Assembly: GCF_001866655.1 (NCBI RefSeq)
Contig: NZ_MLYR01000087.1
Location: 1 to 64,000 of the forward strand
Reading direction: 5' to 3'
Origin: Bacillus sp. MUM 116
GTDB taxonomy: Bacteria > Bacillota > Bacilli > Bacillales > Cytobacillaceae
Length of the DNA: 64,000 bases
Part shown: one piece after another, positions 8,968 to 16,805 of the stretch
How the letters are laid out: every line of letters begins with the position of its first letter
How positions within the stretch are numbered: the stretch's first letter is position 1
Translations under genes and position numbers: made by a program
Notes under the pieces: generated by a model
Told to the model about the DNA's origin: nothing
What the model saw: the letters and a program-made list of their open reading frames with translations, nothing else
Database searches by the model: none

Positions 8968-9275
8968 CTAAGGCTTTTTTTGATAATTTCCTTCAAATTT
9001 ACAAGATAGGATTGACCATTATGTTACAAAACTATTACATTATCTATACAACATCTTATTGTATGGTATTTGAAGAAGAAATAGGTATTTGGCAGGATTT
9101 CTCAAATCAAATGGGCATTTATTACCATTATTATAGGGGAAACATGATAAATTTACAAGTTAAAAAGCCTTTTATCCACGGAAAAGGACCTGTGATGGCT
9201 TTCATAGTCAAAATTGGAAATTTAATGATAATATAGTCTTTGGCTTATTCGGATACTTCACAAGGAGCGATAATC
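8968..9275. other. Intergenic DNA, no supported gene
   Basis: AT-rich DNA upstream of the Spo0E-type gene. A 74-codon plus-strand frame here has no ribosome site and an odd composition, so it was not called. The region probably holds the promoter of the following gene. Confidence 0.4.
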
Positions 9276-9452
9276 ATGAACGATTTGATTTTAGCGATTG
9301 AACAATACAAAAAAGAATTGGCTGAATTCGTGGAAACCTATGGGATTCATTCTCCTGAAGCCATTAAATGCAGTCAGGAGCTGGATTCCCTCATCCATTT
9401 ATTATTAACCACTGCAGAAAAGAAGGAGTTATCTCAGTCCTTTTTAGGTTAA
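9276..9452 (+). CDS. Aspartyl-phosphate phosphatase, Spo0E family
   Basis: A 58-residue protein. Spo0E-type proteins dephosphorylate Spo0A~P and so delay sporulation. The family's two-helix hairpin is visible: LILAIEQYKKELAEFVETYG, then the signature CSQELDSLIH with the conserved S-x-x-LD. I chose ATG at 9276 because AAGGAG lies about 8 nt upstream; the longer in-frame start at 9240 has none. A bidirectional terminator follows directly. Confidence 0.85.
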   Translation: MNDLILAIEQYKKELAEFVETYGIHSPEAIKCSQELDSLIHLLLTTAEKKELSQSFLG

Positions 9453-9453
9453 C

Positions 9454-9504
9454 GAAAAAAAAGATAACAGGATGTCGAATGCCTTCGACCCCTTTATCTT
9501 TTTA
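9454..9504. terminator. Bidirectional terminator
   Basis: An AAAAAAGATAA/TTTATCTTTTT stem encloses a smaller GTCGAA/TTCGAC hairpin. It lies between the convergent Spo0E-type gene and the small minus-strand gene at 9502. Confidence 0.7.
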
Positions 9505-9660
9505 ACTTATCTTCATATTTTTCAGTTCGGTTTCTAATTCTTTTAATAACTTATGTACGGTGAGATTGCTATCTGTTAGACCTTTATCATAAGCATTCTT
9601 GATGATTTCTGAAAACATCAACTGCTCCTCAGAAAGTTTCCTCTTTTTCTTTCCTTTCAC
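9502..9660 (-). CDS. Small hypothetical basic protein (52 residues)
   Basis: A GTG start about 9 nt after AGGAGGCGG gives MKGKKKRKLSEEQLMFSEII, then a predicted second helix rich in Leu and Glu. The two-helix layout and size recall Spo0E-type or Fbp-type small proteins, but the Spo0E signature S-x-x-LD is absent, so no function is assigned. It converges on the Spo0E-type gene and shares its terminator. Confidence 0.55.
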   Translation of the reverse strand: MKGKKKRKLSEEQLMFSEIIKNAYDKGLTDSNLTVHKLLKELETELKNMKIS

Positions 9661-9961
9661 GTCTTACATCCGCCTCCTGCCGTCACTTTAGTTCCCTATT
9701 TTAACCTCTGCCATTTGTAATGTAAATAGATTACCAGTCGTATTTTAGGTAAATTTCGGGAAAATTGTAGAATGATTGTTGGTTTGTTTTTGATACTTTA
9801 ACATATTTACCTCTCTTTCCCTATAAATCTATTGTTGAGTGTCCGATTTTTCACAAAAAGTTGGTTCATTTGTCATCTTTTTCAATTTTCTACACGATTT
9901 GCTAGCAAACTATGTTAAAATATTTGCAAGAATGAAAAAATAAAAGAGGTGAAAGAACTCC
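9661..9961. other. Intergenic promoter region of the LysM endopeptidase gene
   Basis: AT-rich and without ORFs. It should contain the promoter(s) of the LysM/NlpC-P60 gene and of the small divergent gene at 9502, but I could not identify a box pair with confidence. Confidence 0.35.
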
Positions 9962-11437
9962 ATGAAGAGGACGATAGTCCGTGCGTTTTCAACAGCGGCG
10001 GTTTTGTCGGCGGTTTACGCAGGGACGGCGCATGCCAGTACATATACAGTTAAAAAGGGCGACAATCTATCACATATTGCCTCGAAAAATCACACCAGTG
10101 TTAAAACTTTAATGGCATTGAATGGTTTAAAATCGGATTCTCTCCAGATTAATCAAAAACTCAAACTCCCAGAAACAAAGGCAAAAACGACAACCGTTAC
10201 GAAGACATCCTCCCCAGCTAAGACTTATACGGTCAAAAGCGGTGATGCCTTAATTAAGATTGCTAACAAATATAATGTGAGCATTGGGGATTTAAAGCTG
10301 TGGAATGGGCTTGATAGCACCCTCATTTATCCTGGTCAGGTGCTGAAGGTTTCTGGACCATCAGGTTCTACATTTACACCGGAGTCGGTTAATAATAAGC
10401 AATCTACCATTTCAAAATTGACAACTACTACATATGTCGTTAAAAATGGCGACAGTTTGAGTAAAATTGCGGTGAAATATAAAACGACCGTTGCAGAATT
10501 GAAAAAGCTCAACCAATTGAAGTCCGACCGGATTTATGTTGGTCAAAAGTTGCAGGTTGCTGGTAAGGCAGCTCCAGGGAATTCAGCTTTAGCCGAGACG
10601 CCGCCAAAGCAAACGACAACAACTCCGGCTAAAAATGTGTCCTCCTATACCGTGAAATCCGGTGATACACTTGGCAAGATTGTTAAGGAGTTTGGGCTTA
10701 GCTTGGCGGATTTGAAAGCATTGAATGGCTTGAAGTCCGATTTAATTTATGTCGGGCAAAATTTGAAAGTAACCGGTAAGCCGGCTGAAGCCGCTAAACC
10801 ACCGGCTACTCAGCCGCCAAAGAATCCTGTGCAGCCTGCTAAGCCGCAGACACCACAGACTAATGCAACAGATTATATCGTTAAAAGCGGAGACACTTTA
10901 GGGGGAATTGCTTCTAAAGCCGGGATGACGGTTGCGGAATTAAAAACATTGAATAACATGACTTCCGACCGGATTTATGTTGGTCAAAAGTTGAAGATCA
11001 AGGGTACGTCTGTGTCTGTACCTGAGTCGACTCAGACGCCGACACAAACACAGCCGCAGCCTTCAGGTGGCGATGTTTCCGCACAAATTGTTAGTACAGC
11101 GAAAAGCTTAATGGGCATCCCTTATGTCTGGGCCGGAAGCACACCGTCTGGCTTTGATTGCAGTGGCTTTATTTATTATGTTGCCAAACAGGCTGGCATC
11201 GAAATCGGCCGCTTAACGGCCGAAGGCTACTACAACCGTTCCTATTATGTGGACAAGCCGAAATCGGGCGATCTTGTATTCTTTGAAAATACCTATAAAA
11301 GCGGAATTTCCCATGTCGGAATCTACATTGGCAACAATCAATTCATCCACGCCGATCCGGATCGCGGTGTTGCCATTTCCAGCCTAAGCATCTCTTATTT
11401 CAAAGAGCATTTTGCTAGTTTTAAGCGATTCTACTAA
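9962..11437 (+). CDS. Secreted LysM-NlpC/P60 peptidoglycan D,L-endopeptidase (LytE/LytF/CwlS type)
   Basis: This 491-residue exported autolysin cleaves the D-Glu-mDAP bond of stem peptides. A signal peptide of ~25 residues ends in AHA. Five LysM modules follow, each with a (Y/D)xVKxGD start and IYVGQKLK-type end (about residues 27-70, 88-131, 157-200, 229-272 and 302-345), joined by Thr/Pro/Gln-rich linkers. The NlpC/P60 domain (about 373-491) has GFDCSGF (Cys400), ISHVGIYIG (His451) and FIHADP. GAGGTG precedes the ATG. Expected role: cell separation or lateral-wall growth. A hairpin without a T-run follows the stop. Confidence 0.95.
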   Translation: MKRTIVRAFSTAAVLSAVYAGTAHASTYTVKKGDNLSHIASKNHTSVKTLMALNGLKSDSLQINQKLKLPETKAKTTTVTKTSSPAKTYTVKSGDALIKIANKYNVSIGDLKLWNGLDSTLIYPGQVLKVSGPSGSTFTPESVNNKQSTISKLTTTTYVVKNGDSLSKIAVKYKTTVAELKKLNQLKSDRIYVGQKLQVAGKAAPGNSALAETPPKQTTTTPAKNVSSYTVKSGDTLGKIVKEFGLSLADLKALNGLKSDLIYVGQNLKVTGKPAEAAKPPATQPPKNPVQPAKPQTPQTNATDYIVKSGDTLGGIASKAGMTVAELKTLNNMTSDRIYVGQKLKIKGTSVSVPESTQTPTQTQPQPSGGDVSAQIVSTAKSLMGIPYVWAGSTPSGFDCSGFIYYVAKQAGIEIGRLTAEGYYNRSYYVDKPKSGDLVFFENTYKSGISHVGIYIGNNQFIHADPDRGVAISSLSISYFKEHFASFKRFY

Positions 11438-11444
11438 GTTACTT

Positions 11445-11484
11445 GTAATCCCTGGCCAGTCTTTGCGGGCTGGCTTGGGGATTG
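11445..11484 (+). terminator. Hairpin after the endopeptidase gene
   Basis: GTAATCCC..GCCAG pairs with GCTGGC..GGGATTGC around a ~9-nt loop. It lacks a T-run, so it may stabilise the mRNA end rather than terminate. Confidence 0.4.
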
Positions 11485-11539
11485 CAGACTGCTGCTTGAA
11501 TCCTCATTGAAAATCTTTTTATTCTACCCTCCCTATAAC

Positions 11540-11708
11540 CTGACACCCATGAAAAGGAACAAGCCTTAAGAGAGCTTGTAAAAGAACTTCCAATTGTCGC
11601 AATAAAAGATGGAGATTCCTCTAAAACTACTCATTGAAAAGGGCTATTTTAGTTAGGATGAAGCAGATGAGATTTACTGACAAGTTGAGAAACACTAGAA
11701 CAAATTGG
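11540..11708 (+). pseudogene. Decayed short coding region with in-frame stops
   Basis: One frame reads EKEQALRELVKELPIVAIKD, then KTTH-stop, IEKGYFS-stop, DEADEIY-stop, QVEKH-stop and NKLETSL. The segments are protein-like (heptad Leu/Glu pattern) and each break is a single-codon stop, so this looks like a gene for a small helical protein decaying by point mutation. It still ends at a good terminator. Family not recognised. Confidence 0.45.
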
Positions 11709-11745
11709 AGACCAGCCTCATTGTGTTCACGGCTGGTCTTTTTTT
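11709..11745 (+). terminator. Rho-independent terminator
   Basis: AGACCAGCC pairs with GGCTGGTCT around a 13-nt loop, followed by seven T residues. Confidence 0.85.
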
Positions 11746-11889
11746 ATTGGTTCGACTTGATATTGATTGAATCTTTGGTCCCCGATTGCTTACTCCCTTC
11801 AGGCCGATGCTGGATTTTAAACCGGAAACAGTTGGTGTGAATGAAACGGAGTTCTTTTTCATAAAATGATTTATTCTGAAAAGTAGATT

Positions 11890-12381
11890 ATGATTTTTCT
11901 AGTTTGGATTTTGGGGGGATGGTGTTTGTTTTCGGTGTTGTTGGGGATTCATATTGTGACGGGAGCGGTTTGTTTGGTTAGCGGGCTGTTCGCGATGTTT
12001 GCAAAGAAGCGGAAGGGCCGGCATACGGTGGCTGGTGAGATTTATCATGGGGCGTATGTGTTGGTGTTTGTGACGGCTTTGGTGATGTCTGTGCTGCATT
12101 GGCAGGAGAGTCAGTATTTGTTTTATATTGCATTGTTTTCTTATGGGTTTGCTTTTTATGGTTATGTGGCGGTTAAGAGGAAGTGGAGGAATTGGTTGGG
12201 TGCGCATATTGGGGGGATGTTGGGGTCGTATATCGGGATTGTGACGGCGACGTTGGTGGTAAATGTGCCGCGGATTCCTGTGTTGAATGAGTGGCCTGTT
12301 TTGGTGTTTTGGCTGTTGCCGACGGTTGTGGGGACACCGTTGATTTTGCGGGTGGGGAGACAGTATCGGCCGCGGAGGTAG
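11890..12381 (+). CDS. DUF2306-like multipass membrane protein
   Basis: A 163-residue protein with about five hydrophobic helices. HIVTGAVCLVSGLFAMFAKK with GRHTVAGEIYH matches the pattern of DUF2306 membrane proteins (His-x-x-x-Gly, then Lys/Arg-His). Function unknown. The assigned ATG lacks an obvious ribosome site; a GTG or TTG near residue 16 behind GGGGGG is possible. The coding strand is strikingly G+T rich, which also keeps antisense frames open. A terminator follows within 22 bp. Confidence 0.65.
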   Translation: MIFLVWILGGWCLFSVLLGIHIVTGAVCLVSGLFAMFAKKRKGRHTVAGEIYHGAYVLVFVTALVMSVLHWQESQYLFYIALFSYGFAFYGYVAVKRKWRNWLGAHIGGMLGSYIGIVTATLVVNVPRIPVLNEWPVLVFWLLPTVVGTPLILRVGRQYRPRR

Positions 12382-12402
12382 TTATTTTGGGGAAAATGAC
12401 CA

Positions 12403-12426
12403 AGCCAGGTGACCGCCTGGCTTTTT
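12403..12426 (+). terminator. Rho-independent terminator
   Basis: AGCCAGG-TGACCG-CCTGGCT followed by TTTT. Confidence 0.8.
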
Positions 12427-12499
12427 AGTATTGAATAAAGTTGATTGGAACATAGGGTAGAAAGCCTTTTAAATAAGGGGGAGCCTTGCCTCTTTTTCT

Positions 12500-13080
12500 A
12501 CTGAATTTCGTTTACCCACCGGTTTTGGTACTTTACCCACCACTTTAGAAGTTTACATTCCACTTCACCCGTTTTACCGGCTACTTTTCGCAAAATACCG
12601 GCCGCTTCTCGCTCACTATTCCGGAAACCAGGTATCCTTCTTGATCAAATACCTTTTTTTAAAGAGAAATTACCTTTTTTAGTAAATTCCGACCTCCAGA
12701 TTGTTCCCCTGTTTCAACTGAAACTCGTTTACCCACCGGTTTTGGTACTTTACCCACCACTTTAGAAGTTTACCTTCCACTTCACCCGTTTTACCGGCCA
12801 CTTTTAGCCATTTACCCTCTACTTCTCTTTCAAGCTGCTGAAAACCAAGTATCCTTCTTTGACAATTACCATTTTCAGTAAGATCAACCTCTAAATTGAT
12901 CCTCTGTTCCTACTGAATTTCATTTACCCACCGGTTTTGGTACTTTACCCACCACTTTAGAAGTTTACATTCCACTTCACCCCTTTTACCGGCCACTTTT
13001 AGCCATTTACCCTCCATTTCTCTTTCAGGCTTCTGAAAACCAGGTATCCTTCTTTGAAAATTCTCTATTCGAGCCTCCCC
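12500..13080. repeat. 21-bp-phased repeat array, three ~200-bp copies
   Basis: Three successive copies start near 12501, 12717 and 12912. Each contains units such as TTTACCCACCGGTTTTGGTA, TTTACCCACCACTTTAGAAG, TTTACATTCCACTTC and TTTACCGGCCACTTTTAGCC, spaced 21 bp apart, then a constant tail including ACCAGGTATCCTTCTTTG and, in the later copies, ATTACCATTTTCAGTAA. No ORF with a ribosome site is present. It fills the gap between the DUF2306 terminator and the histidine kinase stop. Related arrays occur at about 19428, 24740-25050, 39700-40000 and 51835-52265. Confidence 0.85.
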
Positions 13081-14310
13081 CTATTTAACTACCAACAACG
13101 GCTGCGTGATCGTTGGCAGCGTAATTTCAACCGTGGTGCCCTCGTCTACTACACTCGTAATCTTGATTTCGCCGTTATGGCTTTCGATGATTTTGTAACA
13201 GGTCATCAGGCCGAGGCCGGTGCCTTTTTCTTTTGTGGTGTAAAACGGCTCGCCGAGCGTTGGAATCCGGTCTTCCGGAATCCCCACGCCTTGGTCGATG
13301 ATTAGAATTGAAATTTTGCCCTCTTCCTTTTGCTTCATTTTCACGTCAATATTGCCGCCTTTTGGCATTGCCTCAATCGCATTTTTCAGCAGATTGAGAA
13401 ACACTTGCTTCAGCTGATTTTCCTCGCACATCACCTTTGGCAGCTCACTGTCGAACTCGACGTAGATTTGGACATTGTTCAAAATCGACTGGGTATTGAT
13501 GAGGGTGACGACGTCTTTGATAAGATTTTTTACATCTTTTTCAATAAAAACCGCGGCAGTTGGCTTGGCGAGAACGAGGAATTCGCCGACGATGCTGTTA
13601 ATCCGGTCGAGCTCCGATAGTACAATGTCATAGAAATCTGGGTGTGTTTGCCCCGACTTGAAGAGTTGGATAAAGCCGCGGATGGATGTGAGCGGATTGC
13701 GGATTTCGTGGGCAATCCCGGCTGCCATCTGCCCGAGCAGCGCGAGTTTTTCCGATTTTTGCAGCAGCTTTTCGGTTTGTTCTTTGCGTTCAGAGATGTC
13801 CTTTCCGATTGAAAGTATGGCTTCCTGCCCGCCAAAAGATATGTACATAGATGAAACTTCAAAGAAAAACGTAGAGCCATCTGGACGCTTTGCCTTGTAT
13901 TCGAAGGTGTTGACAGGGCATTTTTCTTTATTTATCTGTTTGTACCGTTCCAGCGCACGGTCCTGATATTCTGTAACGATAAAATCTAAAAGTGAATTTC
14001 CAATGAGTTCATCCTTGCTCTTTACTCTAGCTACCCTGACAGCTGCTTGGTTGGCATAAAGGATTTTATAGTTACTTGAAATGTAAACCGGGTCTGGCAG
14101 GGAATCGACGAGTTTTTTGTAGCTCAGTTCATTAGCCCTAATTTTTTTTTCACATTGGCGGGCCTTGTCGTATTGAAAGCCCAAGAACCATGCGATTATG
14201 GTAAAAATAAAAAAATCAACTGTAAAAAAATCTTTTTGTTCAGCTATTTTTTGATAGCCGCTAAATAGCAGTGAAATTCCTACTAGCGTAATTTGTCCTG
14301 ATTTCCTCAT
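13081..14310 (-). CDS. PAS-domain sensor histidine kinase (sporulation-kinase type)
   Basis: 409 residues: two hydrophobic segments near the N-terminus (about 6-18 and 29-45), a PAS domain (about 62-172), then HisKA with HEIRNPLTSIRGFIQL (phospho-acceptor His201) and HATPase_c with NLLKNAIEAMP, GVGIPED, GEPFYTTKEKGTGLGL. No response regulator is adjacent, so it is an orphan kinase. In Bacillaceae such KinA/KinB/KinE-like orphans feed the Spo0F-Spo0A phosphorelay, which is the most likely but unproven role. The signal sensed is unknown. Confidence 0.9.
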   Translation of the reverse strand: MRKSGQITLVGISLLFSGYQKIAEQKDFFTVDFFIFTIIAWFLGFQYDKARQCEKKIRANELSYKKLVDSLPDPVYISSNYKILYANQAAVRVARVKSKDELIGNSLLDFIVTEYQDRALERYKQINKEKCPVNTFEYKAKRPDGSTFFFEVSSMYISFGGQEAILSIGKDISERKEQTEKLLQKSEKLALLGQMAAGIAHEIRNPLTSIRGFIQLFKSGQTHPDFYDIVLSELDRINSIVGEFLVLAKPTAAVFIEKDVKNLIKDVVTLINTQSILNNVQIYVEFDSELPKVMCEENQLKQVFLNLLKNAIEAMPKGGNIDVKMKQKEEGKISILIIDQGVGIPEDRIPTLGEPFYTTKEKGTGLGLMTCYKIIESHNGEIKITSVVDEGTTVEITLPTITQPLLVVK

Positions 14311-14478
14311 GACCTTGACCTCATACGATTCGTCTTTTTCCTAAATTATAACACTGATAGGAAAATTGGCGTTAATAGTATTTTTATGTAGTTTTTTGTC
14401 GGCTGAGCATGAATTGGTAGGTTTTAGTGGATTTTTGGTATGATGGATGGGAATCCATTTATAAAGGAGATGGAACAA

Positions 14479-15027
14479 ATGTCGATTGCAGTGATTTACG
14501 GGGGAACCCGTCCAGATGGAAATACGGAAATGCTGACCGAGCATGCGATTCGCGGGCTGGATGTTGAAGTTGAGAGAATATATTTAAAGGATTTTTCGAT
14601 TTTGCCGATTGAGGATGCAAGGCATGATGAGGCCGGGTTTCAGGATCGTGAGGATGACTATAATTCGGTGATGGACCGGGTGCTGGCGTATGACACGCTG
14701 ATTTTTGCGACACCGGTTTATTGGTATAGCATGTCCGGGACGATGAAGAACTTCATCGATCGCTGGTCGCATTCGATGCGGGATGCGCGGTATCCGGATT
14801 TTAAGGCTAGGATGGCTGCGAAGAAGGCTTATGTGGTGGCCGTTGGCGGCGATAATCCATATGTGAAGGCTCTGCCGATGATCCAGCAGTTTAAACATAT
14901 TTTTGATTTTATGGGGATCGAGTTTGCCGGGTATGTCCTTGGAGAAGGGAATAAGCCTGGGGATATCCAACAGGACAAAAATGCTTTACATGCTGCGGAA
15001 CAGCTTCAGTTGAAGCTTAAAGACTAA
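14479..15027 (+). CDS. NAD(P)H-dependent FMN reductase / flavodoxin-fold oxidoreductase
   Basis: 182 residues. SIAVIYGGTRPDGNTEMLTEHA is the FMN phosphate-binding loop, and FATPVYWYSMSGTMKNFIDR is the second flavin-contact motif of the NADPH-dependent FMN reductase family. It probably reduces quinones, azo or nitro compounds, or free FMN in the cytoplasm; the substrate is not evident. ATG at 14479 follows AAAGGAG by 9 nt; an upstream in-frame ATG has none. It is monocistronic, divergent from the histidine kinase. Confidence 0.88.
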   Translation: MSIAVIYGGTRPDGNTEMLTEHAIRGLDVEVERIYLKDFSILPIEDARHDEAGFQDREDDYNSVMDRVLAYDTLIFATPVYWYSMSGTMKNFIDRWSHSMRDARYPDFKARMAAKKAYVVAVGGDNPYVKALPMIQQFKHIFDFMGIEFAGYVLGEGNKPGDIQQDKNALHAAEQLQLKLKD

Positions 15028-15045
15028 CATGAAAAGCTGCGTTTC

Positions 15046-15081
15046 AAAGAAAAAGGCAAGCACAATAAGTGTGCTTGCCTT
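15046..15081 (-). terminator. Terminator (strongest on minus strand)
   Basis: AAGGCAAGCACA pairs perfectly with TGTGCTTGCCTT around a 5-nt loop. On the minus strand a T-run follows, so it would end DinB-gene transcription 125 bp after the stop. It can also block plus-strand read-through. Confidence 0.75.
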
Positions 15082-15206
15082 GAATGAGGATGGTCCTTAT
15101 ACCGAGCCAAAAAGGTTCCCTAACGTCCACAACCTAAAACTGAAATATTCAAGATTCCACCTTCAGCCTTTTTTAAAATTTATCAATCTTATAGGACCTA
15201 AACAAA

Positions 15207-15695
15207 TTAATCTTCTGTCCCTAATACATCCGTGTTCGGGGGTTCATAACCCATCTGGCGTAACATCGCGACAATTTGCCCCTTATGATGGAATTCATGT
15301 GTAATGGTATGCATGAGCAATTTTCCGGGTGTGATGGAAAGCGTTTCTGATGCCTCTCTCCAAGGGATCTTTTTTTCCATCACCTTATTGAATTGATTTC
15401 CATGTCGTTCAAAAAACTCATTTACAATTGAATCGACCTGTTCAAAGCGTTCGATTATTTTTTCCACATTGAAATGATGCCTTTCATCCTTAGGAGTAAT
15501 AGGCTTATTTGTCTTTTCTAAAACAAATGAGCCAAGCCATGCAACATAACAATCTGCTATATGTACCAATGTGTCCCGAACATTTTGCAAGGCGAATCCA
15601 TTGCGGCGAGTAAAATCATTAGGGTCTATTTGCGTGCAAAAGTCTAACAACGTTCTCCGAGTTTGCCGGACCCATTCATATTCGGTTTGATTCAT
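15207..15695 (-). CDS. DinB-family protein
   Basis: This 162-residue four-helix protein has the DinB metal-site pattern: His in TLVHIADCYVAWLG and the HTITHEFHHKGQIVAML motif. Family members include bacillithiol- or mycothiol-dependent transferases and uncharacterised stress proteins; the substrate is unknown here. ATG at 15695 follows GTGGGTGG; a TTG 18 bp earlier is possible. A neighbouring TipA-type regulator 123 bp upstream on the same strand could be co-regulated. Confidence 0.88.
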   Translation of the reverse strand: MNQTEYEWVRQTRRTLLDFCTQIDPNDFTRRNGFALQNVRDTLVHIADCYVAWLGSFVLEKTNKPITPKDERHHFNVEKIIERFEQVDSIVNEFFERHGNQFNKVMEKKIPWREASETLSITPGKLLMHTITHEFHHKGQIVAMLRQMGYEPPNTDVLGTED

Positions 15696-15835
15696 CCATC
15701 CACCCACTTTCAAGGAATATTATTACTTATTCGGTAGATGTGAGAAGATTCCTTCTTTTACCAAACTCTCTCAATAAGGTAGTAGATCCCTAAACCATAA
15801 TGCTCTGGGGTTCTTGTACTGCTGTGACGCTCTTG

Positions 15836-16642
15836 CTAATTCTGGTAGAAGATCATACACGCCTCTTTAATGAACTCTCTTTCCCGTTCTGGAATCGCAT
15901 AAGTTTTTGGCCTTTTGCTCTCTGGTAGTGAATTGAACTTCTCCCAAGATTTTTTCATTCCTTCTTTTATCTCAGGGTCATCTTGGCCGCGTCGTTTATT
16001 CATCTCCTGTAAAAACTTAGCCAATTCCTGTGCTTCAGGACTATCTGGTGAATACCCTTTGTGGACAAGTTCTGTTAATGTTTTTCTAAAATACTGATAC
16101 TCTTGTAAATGTTGTTTATGATCTTTTTCTGTCCATCCTCTTTCCGCTAACTTTTGTAATGCTTCTTTAGAATAGGATTCTTTTGCTATTTCTCTCATCG
16201 TAATCCGTTCATCTTTCGTTAAATATTGATTTACCCACTCTGGTTTTAAATTCATTTGTGTTACTTGAATCAATTTTGTAACCAATTCATAATTAAATGT
16301 TTCGGTTTGAAAGGAATCTTGCACCTGTTCAATTGCTTCAAGTATCTGGTCTATTTGAACTCGTCTTCCCATCATCATTGCTTTTTGTTGTTCAAGTCTT
16401 TTCGGTAATTCCTCAGAATGTTCAGTTAGGATATCCTTGATTTCATTTAGCGAAAAACCTAAAAACTTAAAGGAAAGAATCGTTTGAAGATTTGTGAAAT
16501 CATCGTCGGTATATAATTTGTATCCGGTTTCGTCATAAATAGAAGGAACTAATAAACCAAGTTTGTCATAGTACCTTAGTGTTCGAACGGAAACAGATGA
16601 TTTTTTCGCAAATTCGGTTATATGATAAACCTTTCTCTCCAA
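15836..16642 (-). CDS. MerR-family regulator with TipAS ligand-binding domain (Mta/TipA-like)
   Basis: 268 residues. The N-terminal MerR winged helix (about 4-72) has SVRTLRYYDKLGLLVP and FLGFSLNEI, followed by a coiled dimerisation helix. The C-terminal TipAS-like domain (about 145-268) has RGWTEKDHKQHLQEY and AIPEREREFIKEACMIFY. TipAS domains bind thiopeptide-like or multidrug ligands, and MerR-type activators then switch on their own or efflux genes. TTG start 8 nt after AAGGAGG. Its promoter at 16667-16697 has the MerR-type geometry, so autoregulation is likely. No efflux pump is adjacent. Confidence 0.92.
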   Translation of the reverse strand: MERKVYHITEFAKKSSVSVRTLRYYDKLGLLVPSIYDETGYKLYTDDDFTNLQTILSFKFLGFSLNEIKDILTEHSEELPKRLEQQKAMMMGRRVQIDQILEAIEQVQDSFQTETFNYELVTKLIQVTQMNLKPEWVNQYLTKDERITMREIAKESYSKEALQKLAERGWTEKDHKQHLQEYQYFRKTLTELVHKGYSPDSPEAQELAKFLQEMNKRRGQDDPEIKEGMKKSWEKFNSLPESKRPKTYAIPEREREFIKEACMIFYQN

Positions 16643-16666
16643 GTATCACACCTCCTTTACAGCAAA

Positions 16667-16697
16667 AGGATACACAGTGACGTAACGTCATTGTCAA
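16667..16697 (-). promoter_or_regulatory. MerR-type promoter with 19-bp spacer and operator
   Basis: On the minus strand TTGACA and TATCCT are separated by exactly 19 bp, the over-long spacer that MerR activators correct by DNA distortion. A palindrome TGACGT-TACGTCA lies within the spacer. It sits 25 bp upstream of the regulator's TTG start. Confidence 0.75.
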
Positions 16698-16805
16698 TAT
16701 AGTAAAAAAAAATGATGATTCATTCAAATTTTCATACAATCCTACAGTAAAAAAGATCGCTTCAGCAACCCCAAAGTTTAACTCAAGCTTCCCGCTACCC
16801 GCGAT

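Noticed and set aside
9012-9236. 74-codon ORF on the plus strand before the Spo0E-type gene
   Set aside because: No ribosome site, Tyr/Ile-heavy composition from AT-rich DNA, and it probably overlaps the promoter of the next gene.
11899-12403. Long antisense ORFs opposite the DUF2306-like gene
   Set aside because: The strong G+T bias of the real gene removes stops on the other strand; the products are His/Pro-rich with no domain.
12500-13080. CRISPR array between the DUF2306 and kinase genes
   Set aside because: Copies are ~200 bp with internal 21-bp phasing and no spacer pattern.
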